Of a stretch of 62,753 bases of DNA, positions 25,015-33,614 are shown in pieces. The notes beneath the pieces were generated by a model. The model saw only the letters and a program-made list of their open reading frames with translations. It did not search any database and was not told the origin of the DNA. Positions within the stretch are counted from its first letter, which is position 1. Each line of letters opens with the position of its first letter. The position numbers and the translations under genes were made by a program. Source of the DNA: Saprospiraceae bacterium. GTDB taxonomy: Bacteria > Bacteroidota > Bacteroidia > Chitinophagales > Saprospiraceae. The stretch lies in NCBI GenBank assembly GCA_029263015.1, contig JAJCYI010000194.1:1-62753 (forward strand), written 5' to 3'.

Positions 25015-28000
25015 TTATTTCACAATAGTGACATCGCCTTTGAACACTTTTCGCGTCCCATCCACAAATTCGACTTCAGCAAAATAGGCGAACACGGCAG
25101 GATCGAGGATTTCCCCACGGTGCTTGCCGTCCCAACCAAAGGTAGGATCGTTGATCGGGAAATTGTAAAATTCATACAAGGACTCGCCCCACCTCGAAAA
25201 CACTTGGAGGGACAGCACTTTGGACACACTTTTCTGATCGCTGAAAATCATGAACACATCGTTGATACCATCGTTGTTTGGGCTAAAAGAATTTGGGATA
25301 TAAACATCCCTCCTTTGCCGGACTTCCACCAAAATATCCGCACTGGCTGTGCAATTATCGGCATTGCTGATGGTAAGGAAGTAAGTGGTTGAAACAAACG
25401 GTGAGGCTACCGGATTCTGGCAATCCATGCAACTGAGGGTCAGGTCTTCCTCCCAACTAAAAGTTAAAACGGCACTGGAATTCACGATGGGAAACAGTAC
25501 GACCGACTCGCCCAGGTCTATTTCAATATCGCCCTGGAAACCGAGCAGTAAATCTGCTGAATACTCCAAGAATACTGAATGAATGGAATCGCAACCATTT
25601 GATCCTGCAAAAGTCTGGGAATACACGCCAGGGGCAAAAACCTCCTGTCCAAAAATAATGGTGGAATTGCCCTCGCATATTTCTATGTCTTCGCTTGTCT
25701 CCATTATTGGGATCGGGTCGAATGCCGTGACTGTCACAACTGAATCGCAACCATTGGCCGCCACAAAAAAGAACTCTATGCTCGATCCTGGGTCTATTTC
25801 AAAGCCCTCGTAAAACAACAATTCACCTGCACAACCCTGCAAACTCACAGAACCGGTTACTGCTTGCAACTCATCTACCGTGACAGTAACGACGGAATCA
25901 CAACCGTTAAAAGCAGTAAGTACCACATCGGTGATCGTTCCTGCCAGTAAGGCTTGTCCGCTGTACATAACTGACTCGCCAACACAAGCCGACAGGCTCA
26001 ATGAAGAAGCCTGTTGCATCAATTCGACCACCGTGACCGTCAAAACAGAATCACACCCTTGAGTAGAAATAAAAGTAAATTCAGTGCTGCTTCCAGCCGC
26101 CAATTGTTGGCCATTGAATAAAGCATTCGTACCTGTACATGCTTCTAACTGTAAACTCCCAGTCACCGCCAGCAGTTCGTCCACGGTTACAGTGACGACT
26201 GAATCACAGCCATTCACCGCGGCAAGCGTGAATTCGGTGATACTGCCAGGCAGTAATGCCTGACCGTTGTACAGAGCCGTCGAACCCGTACAGGCCTGCA
26301 ATGTCAGCGGCGATGCAAAGTTCTCCAGTTCATTGACCGTGACGGTGACGATAGAGTCGCAGCCAGGTGGGGTCAAGAAATTAAAATCGGTGACTGTCCC
26401 TGTGGCGAGTGCCTGGCCGTTGTACATAGCGGTAGATCCCGCACAAGCTTCGAGTTCCACTTCCCCGGTCAGGATACCCGTTTCTTCAACGGTCACCGTC
26501 ACCACAGAATCGCAGCCATTTACCGAAGTAAAAGTAAAATCGGTAACTGTACCAGGGGCAAGGGCTTGCCCATCATAGTTAATAAACGTACCTGCACATG
26601 TCGCAAATTCAAGTTCTTCAAAAATCGTTTCGACTTCCGTTACCGTTACCGAAACAACTGAGTCACAGCCGTTTATAGCAGTCAGCGTAAAATCGATGGT
26701 CGTGCCAGGTGGCAACGGGACACCATTAAAAGTTATCGTAGCCCCCGTACATGCCTGCAATGCAAGCGGGGAGGCGTATGTTTCCAATTCTTCCACCAAA
26801 ACGGTCAAAACAGAATCGCAGCCTTGTGCGGAAACAAAAGTGAAATCGGTTACTGTTCCTGCCGCCAATTGCTGTCCGTTAAACGCTATTGTTTCGCCAG
26901 AACAGGCTTCCAGGATAAGTGATTCGACCACATCTAAAAGTTCAACCACCGAAACCGTCACCACGGAATCACAGCCATTGAGTGCTGACAGTGTAAAATC
27001 GGTAGTTGAGCCAGGTGCCAAGTCCTGGCCATTATAGCTAACTGTTGTTCCTGTACACGCCTGCAATTCAAGGGGTGAGGCGAAAATTTCCAATTCATTT
27101 ACGGTAACGGTCAAAATGGAATCACATCCTTGCGCAGTGACAAAATTGTACTCGGTAACGCTTCCTGCCAACAGGGATTCCCCATTGAAAAGGACAGATG
27201 TACCTGAGCAAGCTTCAAATTCCAAGCTTTCCTCAATCGCCACTACTTCTGTCACCGTCACCGTCACGATTGAATCACACCCATTTGCGGTTATGAAATT
27301 GAAATCAGTGACCGTTCCGGGTGCCAAAGGAAAATTATTATAAATAGCGTTTGTCCCCGTACACGCTTCCAATCCAATTGAAGTCGTAAAAACAGCCAGC
27401 TCTTCCACTTCAACCGTCACCACAGAATCGCAACCGTTGGTCGTCATAAAATTGAATGTGGTGCTGCTACCTGGGGGGAGGTTCTGTCCATTGTATGGGA
27501 CAGTCGTTCCTGTACAGGTCTGGAATTGCAACGTCATTGCATAGTTCGGCAATTCCTGCACCGTCACCGTTACCACAGAATCGCAACTATTGACAGCCGT
27601 GAAGGTAAATTCCGTTTCGCTGCCAGCAGGTAGGGGTTGACCGTTGTACATGGCGTTCGTGCCTTCACAGGCAGATAATTGCACAGCTGTTTCATAAATC
27701 TCCAACTCTATGACCGTTACGGTCAGCACCGAATCACAGCCATTGGCTGCGGTGAACATAAACTCCGTTTCGCTGCCAGGTGGGAGCAATTGGCCATTGT
27801 ATAATACACTATCGCCTTCGCAAGTACCCAACTCTACCATGCCACTGGCATGGGGAAGTTCAGCCACTTCCACGGTCACAATCGAATCGCAACCAAGAAT
27901 ATTCTCAAAAGTAAAAGTACTTGTCGAGCCGGCGGCCAACGGAATGTTGTTGAACAATACTGTTGTGCCTGCACATGCCTCCAAGTTTACGGTATCCGAG

Positions 28001-29196
28001 GTTGATTCGGCCACTTCCACTGTAATGGTATCACCAGCTAAGCCACATATACTGGTAGCTTGTACAACATAAATCATCGTGGTATCGGGGCTAACTTCCA
28101 AGTTATTTTCAGTGCTGCCGACTGGAATCCATTCCACCGTTTCGGCATTCAGGGGCAGGCTTTCCAAGAGGAGCGTATCTCCATTGCAAATCTGTTCTTC
28201 ATCGCCGTTCAAAATCTCAACGGAAGGCCCAGGCAGGAGGGTGACGGTGATTTCGGTACTATCTTCCCCACATTGATTGGAGGCCGTCGCTACATAAACC
28301 ATGGGCGAGGAAGTGGGCACATCTACGAGGAAAGTGCCAAAAGTCCCTGTCGGGCTCCACTCGACGAGCAATTCATTGGACGGGGACACTTCCATGATCA
28401 CGGGAAACCCTTCACACGCTTCTATTTCTTCTTCCAATGCAAAAATGGTTGGGAACGGGATCACTTCAACTGTAATGGTGAGGGAAAATTCTTCGCAGAT
28501 ATTACTTGCCGTCACAGTGTAATCGGTCGTGATGGTAGGTGCCACAATAATCGATTCACCCATCTGTCCACCTAGATCCCAGGTAATGTTTTCGGTCAAA
28601 TAATTAGGGATGACCGAGATTTCGACAGGTTCACCTGGGCATATGGGAATAACTGGCAGGGCTACAATAGAGGGGGGGAAGCAAGGGAATACACCTTCGT
28701 ACCTGTCAGGGCTGGCCGAGCATCCGCTGTTAGGGCAAGTGTTTGCTTCCTGCCCGCCGCCATCCCATTCAGTTGCTTGGCTACCCAACACAATGGTAAC
28801 CATGAAACTTTCATCTGCCGTTGAACTGCCTGGCTCTGCATCTACAAAAGGTACGGTAGGCCAATTTCCGGTTGGATTCCCCCAAGTGATATTGTTGGTT
28901 GAAACGACAGCATTGAGTGTCGTTCCATTATTACTGGTCAGACTGGGTGGACTGACACTAACAATGGGAGCATCCACATTCCAAAAAAAACCCCACGTGC
29001 TGCCACAATCAGTGGTAAAATCGCCAGCCACGAAAATGGTCATATTGACGGTAAAAGTCCCATCACCATTATCGGTATAACTATCAATGATGAACCCCGA
29101 CGTGTCGCAGGCAGAGAGCACACCAGGGTTGAACAAAAAAGCCAAGGCAAAAAACAGGAAAGTCAATCCTTTTTTCAAAAAGTAGTAAAGGTTCAT
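25015..29196 (-). CDS. Giant T9SS-secreted protein with sixteen 51-residue two-cysteine repeats
   Basis: 1393 residues. Signal peptide (to ~29), a domain of ~170 residues (DTSGFIIDSYTDNGDGTFTV...), and three Ig/PKD-like units of ~75 residues (about 176-398), each with a WxPxG/TxxYxVxAxxxC pattern. Then come sixteen units (403-~1212) of 51 residues with the pattern xxLxACxGxxxxYNGQxLxxGxxTxFxFxxxxGCDSVVTVTVxE, with two cysteines each (sixth residue and GCDS). The last ~170 residues hold a further Ig-like unit and a gliding-motility-type C-terminal (type B) T9SS signal beginning YIPNSFSPNNDGINDVF. Predicted to be an extended, disulfide-stapled surface stalk, adhesin-like. Exposed to expansion or contraction by recombination of its 153-bp units. 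Confidence 0.9.
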   Translation of the reverse strand: MNLYYFLKKGLTFLFFALAFLFNPGVLSACDTSGFIIDSYTDNGDGTFTVNMTIFVAGDFTTDCGSTWGFFWNVDAPIVSVSPPSLTSNNGTTLNAVVSTNNITWGNPTGNWPTVPFVDAEPGSSTADESFMVTIVLGSQATEWDGGGQEANTCPNSGCSASPDRYEGVFPCFPPSIVALPVIPICPGEPVEISVIPNYLTENITWDLGGQMGESIIVAPTITTDYTVTASNICEEFSLTITVEVIPFPTIFALEEEIEACEGFPVIMEVSPSNELLVEWSPTGTFGTFLVDVPTSSPMVYVATASNQCGEDSTEITVTLLPGPSVEILNGDEEQICNGDTLLLESLPLNAETVEWIPVGSTENNLEVSPDTTMIYVVQATSICGLAGDTITVEVAESTSDTVNLEACAGTTVLFNNIPLAAGSTSTFTFENILGCDSIVTVEVAELPHASGMVELGTCEGDSVLYNGQLLPPGSETEFMFTAANGCDSVLTVTVIELEIYETAVQLSACEGTNAMYNGQPLPAGSETEFTFTAVNSCDSVVTVTVQELPNYAMTLQFQTCTGTTVPYNGQNLPPGSSTTFNFMTTNGCDSVVTVEVEELAVFTTSIGLEACTGTNAIYNNFPLAPGTVTDFNFITANGCDSIVTVTVTEVVAIEESLEFEACSGTSVLFNGESLLAGSVTEYNFVTAQGCDSILTVTVNELEIFASPLELQACTGTTVSYNGQDLAPGSTTDFTLSALNGCDSVVTVSVVELLDVVESLILEACSGETIAFNGQQLAAGTVTDFTFVSAQGCDSVLTVLVEELETYASPLALQACTGATITFNGVPLPPGTTIDFTLTAINGCDSVVSVTVTEVETIFEELEFATCAGTFINYDGQALAPGTVTDFTFTSVNGCDSVVTVTVEETGILTGEVELEACAGSTAMYNGQALATGTVTDFNFLTPPGCDSIVTVTVNELENFASPLTLQACTGSTALYNGQALLPGSITEFTLAAVNGCDSVVTVTVDELLAVTGSLQLEACTGTNALFNGQQLAAGSSTEFTFISTQGCDSVLTVTVVELMQQASSLSLSACVGESVMYSGQALLAGTITDVVLTAFNGCDSVVTVTVDELQAVTGSVSLQGCAGELLFYEGFEIDPGSSIEFFFVAANGCDSVVTVTAFDPIPIMETSEDIEICEGNSTIIFGQEVFAPGVYSQTFAGSNGCDSIHSVFLEYSADLLLGFQGDIEIDLGESVVLFPIVNSSAVLTFSWEEDLTLSCMDCQNPVASPFVSTTYFLTISNADNCTASADILVEVRQRRDVYIPNSFSPNNDGINDVFMIFSDQKSVSKVLSLQVFSRWGESLYEFYNFPINDPTFGWDGKHRGEILDPAVFAYFAEVEFVDGTRKVFKGDVTIVK
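25561..27990 (-). repeat. Coding tandem array of 153-bp units (16 copies)
   Basis: DNA of the 51-residue repeats. Units 1-14 are spaced exactly 153 bp; unit 15 is one codon longer and unit 16 is the most diverged. The array is diverged enough at DNA level that no two neighbours look identical, so it is an old array rather than a recent amplification. Confidence 0.88.
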
Positions 29197-29371
29197 AGTT
29201 GAAGAAAGATTTTTGAAAGTTAGGCCAAACAGGTTTTACACTGGTTTAAACAAAATTCACCTAACAGGGGAGGCTTCTACAAGAAGGGGCATTGTCTTGA
29301 TTTGAAATGCTAAGGTAAGACGTTAAATGTATTTCCAAGAATTGAATTCAACGGAGTGTAAATTAGGGGAT

Positions 29372-29410
29372 AAAAAAAACCGCCTCCCGTGATCCGGGAA
29401 GCGGCAAAAA
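29372..29410 (-). terminator. Intrinsic terminator of the TonB receptor/lipoprotein operon
   Basis: On the minus strand GCCGCTTCCCG, a GATCA loop and CGGGAGGCGG are followed by a run of eight T. It lies 42 bases past the lipoprotein stop and before the giant gene's start, in an otherwise empty 255-base gap. Confidence 0.85.
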
Positions 29411-29451
29411 ATATCATTTAAGTAGTAAAATTATTGTTTCATTTCGATATA

Positions 29452-30555
29452 TTAAACTCTCACATAAGCTCCCCCCTGAAAGATTACATGCAAGCTTCTG
29501 ACTCCTGCGCCTGGTTCCCAAGTATCAAATGAAACCAGGTATTTCTGTCCTTCTACTTCAGGGAAGATCTCCAATAATCGGTTTCCAATTGAACTTAAGA
29601 TCTGATCATCGGACCATAACCCTATGTCGTAGTTTCCAAAGTTCCCCATACTCCCCGAGCCACTAGGGTTAGAACTTTCTGTAGCAGCTGCAATAGCCAC
29701 ATAATCATTTCCTGTAAGTGAATACTTAATTGTATTATCTGGAACCCATGTAGTACCATCGTGTCCCAATTGAAGTGAACGTTGCACTACATCCTGGAAG
29801 GGTTGCCATACTGCTCCGTCAAATTGGAATACTGCCATAAAATCAATAAAATGCCGTACATCATCACTATCTTTAAACGTATAAATAAAAACAGCGGTTC
29901 GGATGGTGCCTGCATCATCAAACAAGTAACGAGTACCAAGGAATTTGGCTATTCTCTCCCGGGCTTCAGTTCTACTATCGAAATTCGGAAAACTTTGCCC
30001 CATAAAAGTATAATCATCATCAGTAGGTACATAAGCATTGTACCATTTGCCTTCATAGTAGGTTAATTTACTAGTTAAAGTGCCTTCATCGGGGCAACCA
30101 AAGCAAAACCATTCATAAGTTAAAGTCACCAGGTCATTCGCTACAGGGCTGGGATGTTTGAATTCAACAGCGTCGAATATATCTCCCTGGCTGCTTAAGG
30201 TACCAAAGCTTTGTCCCAATGCGTCATAGTCATCAGGAGTTAGCTCAAATTCAAGTTCTTCATTGATCCGGATAGGATCAAAAACTTTGTATCTCACCAA
30301 AGCAGAAGAACCATCACCAATCTGAGGATGATTTTCTATCAAGATGTCTGGAATGAGCGTCTTAGCTTCGTCGTCACTATCAAAACTACCAAAAGTCTTA
30401 CCTACCAAATCATAGTCATCGTCAACAAGAGTAAGATCAAGGTCTGCAACTACTATATTAGGAACATCCAAAGTATCTAGTTCCGATTCCAGTGGGTCGC
30501 AGGATTGGATTATTGTAAGCACAATAATGACAGGAAGAATTTTTAAATATTTCAT
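29452..30555 (-). CDS. Lipoprotein with four internal DDY-type repeats
   Basis: 367 residues with a lipobox (IIQSC19). I do not recognise a named family. Four internal units start with similar motifs: LVDDDYDLVGKTFGSFDS (43-60), LTPDDYDALGQSFGTLSS (105-122), PTDDDYTFMGQSFPNFDS (177-194) and LTGNDYVAIA (280-289). Each is followed by a strand-rich stretch with an aromatic YxxF end. The gene lies 90 bases after the TonB receptor gene and before a strong terminator, so the two form an operon. By analogy with SusD-like and other surface lipoproteins, I infer a substrate-capturing partner of that receptor. Confidence 0.75.
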   Translation of the reverse strand: MKYLKILPVIIVLTIIQSCDPLESELDTLDVPNIVVADLDLTLVDDDYDLVGKTFGSFDSDDEAKTLIPDILIENHPQIGDGSSALVRYKVFDPIRINEELEFELTPDDYDALGQSFGTLSSQGDIFDAVEFKHPSPVANDLVTLTYEWFCFGCPDEGTLTSKLTYYEGKWYNAYVPTDDDYTFMGQSFPNFDSRTEARERIAKFLGTRYLFDDAGTIRTAVFIYTFKDSDDVRHFIDFMAVFQFDGAVWQPFQDVVQRSLQLGHDGTTWVPDNTIKYSLTGNDYVAIAAATESSNPSGSGSMGNFGNYDIGLWSDDQILSSIGNRLLEIFPEVEGQKYLVSFDTWEPGAGVRSLHVIFQGGAYVRV

Positions 30556-30645
30556 AATTTAAAATTATTATTTTTGAATTAGAGTTTATTCAGAAATTGT
30601 GAACTATGAATTTCCAATTCCTAATTTCGAATAAGGCCTATTGTT

Positions 30646-33183
30646 TTAGAACCTGATCTTAGCACCCAGGTTCCAGTTAGCTCCATAACCGTAAAAAACC
30701 CTGGATGAAAAAGCATCATGGCTGGTTCCGTCTTGAGCATCCATAACAAATTTCTCATCGGTTACATTATAGACGTTGGCATATAATGATGCATTAAAGC
30801 CAGACAGCTTAAAGTCATATGTAGCATTCAGGTCAAAAGTTCCAAATGCTGGGATCTTCCATGCCTCGATACCTTTGGCTGATTCATCACTACGATCAGT
30901 GGGATCGTAATTCGCATATAGATTGTCATAATAATTATAGTCGACCGATAACCTCAAGTCTTTCATTAACTTATAGCTAAGACCTGCCGCTATGGTGGTT
31001 TGAGCGGCATCTCCAACGTGCAAACCTGCTATGAAGGCGTCTACTTCACCTACTTGAGTATTTCCTTCAAAAATGCCGAGGTTTTCTAAGTTGTTTTCCC
31101 AGGTCCAGTCACCGATAGATGCCATTCCAGTTATGGTCAAACTACGGTTTGCTCTCCAAATCGCGTCTATCTCAAGCCCTTGATGCAGTGCATTTACACC
31201 TAAAATATTTGCCACTAATTCTTCTCCATTTGGGCCACTAAAGAAGTCTGTATAAGTTCTGTCTTCCCATAGCGTGCGGTACACATTAATATTAGCCGAA
31301 AAGCTTGGGTTTCTAAAACCATAGCCAAGCTCATAGCTTGTTATTTTCTGATTTTCAGCATTAATGTTAGGATCCTCGTTTGTAAAGTTCGGGAAAACAG
31401 CATCAAACCCAGGTGCTTTTTCAAAATATCCAATATTGGCAAAAAGGTTATGGTTGTTAGTTAGATTGTAGTTGGCTCCTCCTTTTACGCCAAATCCGAA
31501 AAAGTCAAAACCACCAACTTCTTGACCTGGATCCGAATTGAGGTTATTAAAAAAGTCAACCCTTTTATAACTTGTATTTGATGCATTGAGGGTTACAAAG
31601 GCGGCCAGTTTATCTTCGTTATATTCCATTTGCAAAAACCCACCAGCCCAGTTAACAATACCTTCGTTATGGTAATCAATTACGTCTCCAACCCTAGCGG
31701 CATGTACAGGGTCGTTAATATCATCATCATCCAACCAATACTTTGCACCTAATAAATCCGTGACTTCTCTGAAGTGTTCTCCCTTATAGTATCTTAAGTC
31801 AAGCCCTGCAAGAAAAGAAAAGCTGCCGATCTCTTTGGTGAAGGAAGAGAGTAAGCCATACCATTTATGGTCATTTCGGGAAGCTCTAAGAATGGAGACT
31901 GCACCAAAATCAATTACTGCTTGGTTTTCCTCTACAATCCGATCCAAGTCAACCAAACCATCTACCCGGTAATCGGCATTATTAAACTTATTATCGCCCA
32001 ATGTCCCACCACCACCACCAGTTCCTGTGGAGACGTAGGCAGAAGTGGACAATCGAGTAGAAGTGTTAATATTCCAATAGTGATTGATGCTGTACTGAGG
32101 CTTATAATAAAAATTGTCTTCAATATGAACGAGCTGTCCATTTTTATATCCCCAATCTGGATTGAACTTTATATCCCGATCACTATTTTCATAATCAACT
32201 AATAAGCTTTGGTCACCTCTCTGTCCATGTCTCTGTTTTGCACCAATTGCCGTAAAGGTAATTTCATGTTGATCATTAATTTTTTTGGCAATATTGGCGT
32301 AGTAAGCATAGGAAAGGAATTCAGTTCCGTCCACATAACCATCTCCCTGGGTCTTAGACCCATTAACGGTAAATGCCCATCCGTTCTCCGTTAATCCGGA
32401 AGAAAGGCTGAATCCTATCTTTGAATAAGCATCATTTCCCCCAGCGACATATACATGTCCACCTTTTTCAAAGTCGGTGGCTTTGGATATGATATTGATC
32501 GTTCCACCAATAGAAGGTACAGCAACTTTGGAAGCACCAAGACCTCTTTGCACCTGCATGATGCTGGTGACATCCGTCAATCCCGCCCAGTTTGACCAGA
32601 ATACACGACCGTTTTCCATATCGTTGACTGGGACGCCATTAATAAGAACGGCAACATTCTCTGAAGAAAAACCCCTCACATTAATTCGGCCATCCCCAAA
32701 TCCACCCCCTTCCTTGGTGGCATATACACCTGGAGTGGATTTCAAAATTTCTGGAAACTCCTGGCTCCCGATTTTCATTTCAATTTGCTCAGCCTTGAGG
32801 GTAGAAACTGCGACGGGAGTCCTGCGAGTGGTTGCCACCGAAGCGATTACCTTGACCTCCGAAAGGCCAATTGCGTTGCTAAGAAAGATTACATTTCCTA
32901 TGCTGGCATTTTCTCCTCTGCTGACTTCTACAGCAATTTCCTGAGTTTGATAGCCAATATAAGAAATCATAATTGTTTGTGAACCATCAGCAACATCATT
33001 AATAATAAACGAACCATCGAAGTCCGAAATAGAACCATTTGAAGTTCCTTTAATAATGACAGTTGCACCTAGAACAGGTTCACCTGTGTCACCATCCGTA
33101 AGTGTTCCACTTACTGTCCCTGTTTGGGCAAAAGCAAAAACGGTAACAGCACAGAATAAAAGTGAGGTAAAAATCCGTTTCAT
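30646..33183 (-). CDS. TonB-dependent outer membrane receptor with CarboxypepD-like N-domain
   Basis: 845 residues: signal peptide (to FAFAQ, ~20), a carboxypeptidase-regulatory-like domain (~22-105, GTVSGTLTDGDTGEPVLGATV), plug (~118-235, LKSTPGVYATKEGGG..RINVRGFSSENVAVLINGVPVND) and a 22-strand barrel ending in aromatic F (GAKIRF). Energised by TonB-ExbBD, it imports a scarce ligand. It is not a SusC: the length and the missing SusC-type signature suggest the FecA/CirA-like class used for siderophores, vitamins, peptides or metals. Substrate cannot be told; the four-repeat lipoprotein in the same operon is its likely partner. Confidence 0.92.
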   Translation of the reverse strand: MKRIFTSLLFCAVTVFAFAQTGTVSGTLTDGDTGEPVLGATVIIKGTSNGSISDFDGSFIINDVADGSQTIMISYIGYQTQEIAVEVSRGENASIGNVIFLSNAIGLSEVKVIASVATTRRTPVAVSTLKAEQIEMKIGSQEFPEILKSTPGVYATKEGGGFGDGRINVRGFSSENVAVLINGVPVNDMENGRVFWSNWAGLTDVTSIMQVQRGLGASKVAVPSIGGTINIISKATDFEKGGHVYVAGGNDAYSKIGFSLSSGLTENGWAFTVNGSKTQGDGYVDGTEFLSYAYYANIAKKINDQHEITFTAIGAKQRHGQRGDQSLLVDYENSDRDIKFNPDWGYKNGQLVHIEDNFYYKPQYSINHYWNINTSTRLSTSAYVSTGTGGGGGTLGDNKFNNADYRVDGLVDLDRIVEENQAVIDFGAVSILRASRNDHKWYGLLSSFTKEIGSFSFLAGLDLRYYKGEHFREVTDLLGAKYWLDDDDINDPVHAARVGDVIDYHNEGIVNWAGGFLQMEYNEDKLAAFVTLNASNTSYKRVDFFNNLNSDPGQEVGGFDFFGFGVKGGANYNLTNNHNLFANIGYFEKAPGFDAVFPNFTNEDPNINAENQKITSYELGYGFRNPSFSANINVYRTLWEDRTYTDFFSGPNGEELVANILGVNALHQGLEIDAIWRANRSLTITGMASIGDWTWENNLENLGIFEGNTQVGEVDAFIAGLHVGDAAQTTIAAGLSYKLMKDLRLSVDYNYYDNLYANYDPTDRSDESAKGIEAWKIPAFGTFDLNATYDFKLSGFNASLYANVYNVTDEKFVMDAQDGTSHDAFSSRVFYGYGANWNLGAKIRF

Positions 33184-33614
33184 AAATAATTAAGTTTAGT
33201 TGAGTAAATATGAGTCAGACCCATTAGCAGATGCTAAAGGATTTCTCTTGTAAAATTTTTCAAATTGGTGGTTTAAGAAAGTGCGTTATTCCTAGGCCAG
33301 TGGGGCTGTTAAGAAGGAATCGCGGTAAAAGTCGTTATCGGAAATAGAACGGGTAACCGTTGAAGGAAAGTAACATGAAGTACTTGTTCCATATGGCAAA
33401 TTTTTGTTAGCGCTTTATCAGTTAATGGGATTCTAATTTAAGCTTAAAAGCACGATTGAATTTGCGGGTTGTTTTTCGATTCTGATGCGAAGATATATAC
33501 AAAAGGTGGGTTGACCAAAAAAAGCCATGAAGAAGGGTTTAATTTTTTGTAAACCACAAATGAACCATTTATTATGCCCCAATGGATCTTTTGAAAGCAA
33601 GGGAAAACAAGAAA
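33184..33614. other. 431-base gap: TonB receptor leader, no gene seen
   Basis: No frame, repeat or RNA structure that I can support. On the minus strand TATCTTCG (33488-33495) is a 7/8 match to the -7 box, with TTTG 20 bases upstream (33516-33519). This would be a possible promoter for the receptor with a ~300-base leader. Confidence 0.4.

Noticed and set aside
25561-27990. Regular 153-bp repetition considered as CRISPR or satellite
   Set aside because: Unit too long, no spacers, and it maintains one open frame with strong protein-level conservation.
25120-28575. Series of plus-strand frames (60-171 codons) opposite the giant T9SS gene
   Set aside because: They are antisense shadows of the 51-residue repeats; their sequences recur with the same 153-bp period, and lack start context or domains.
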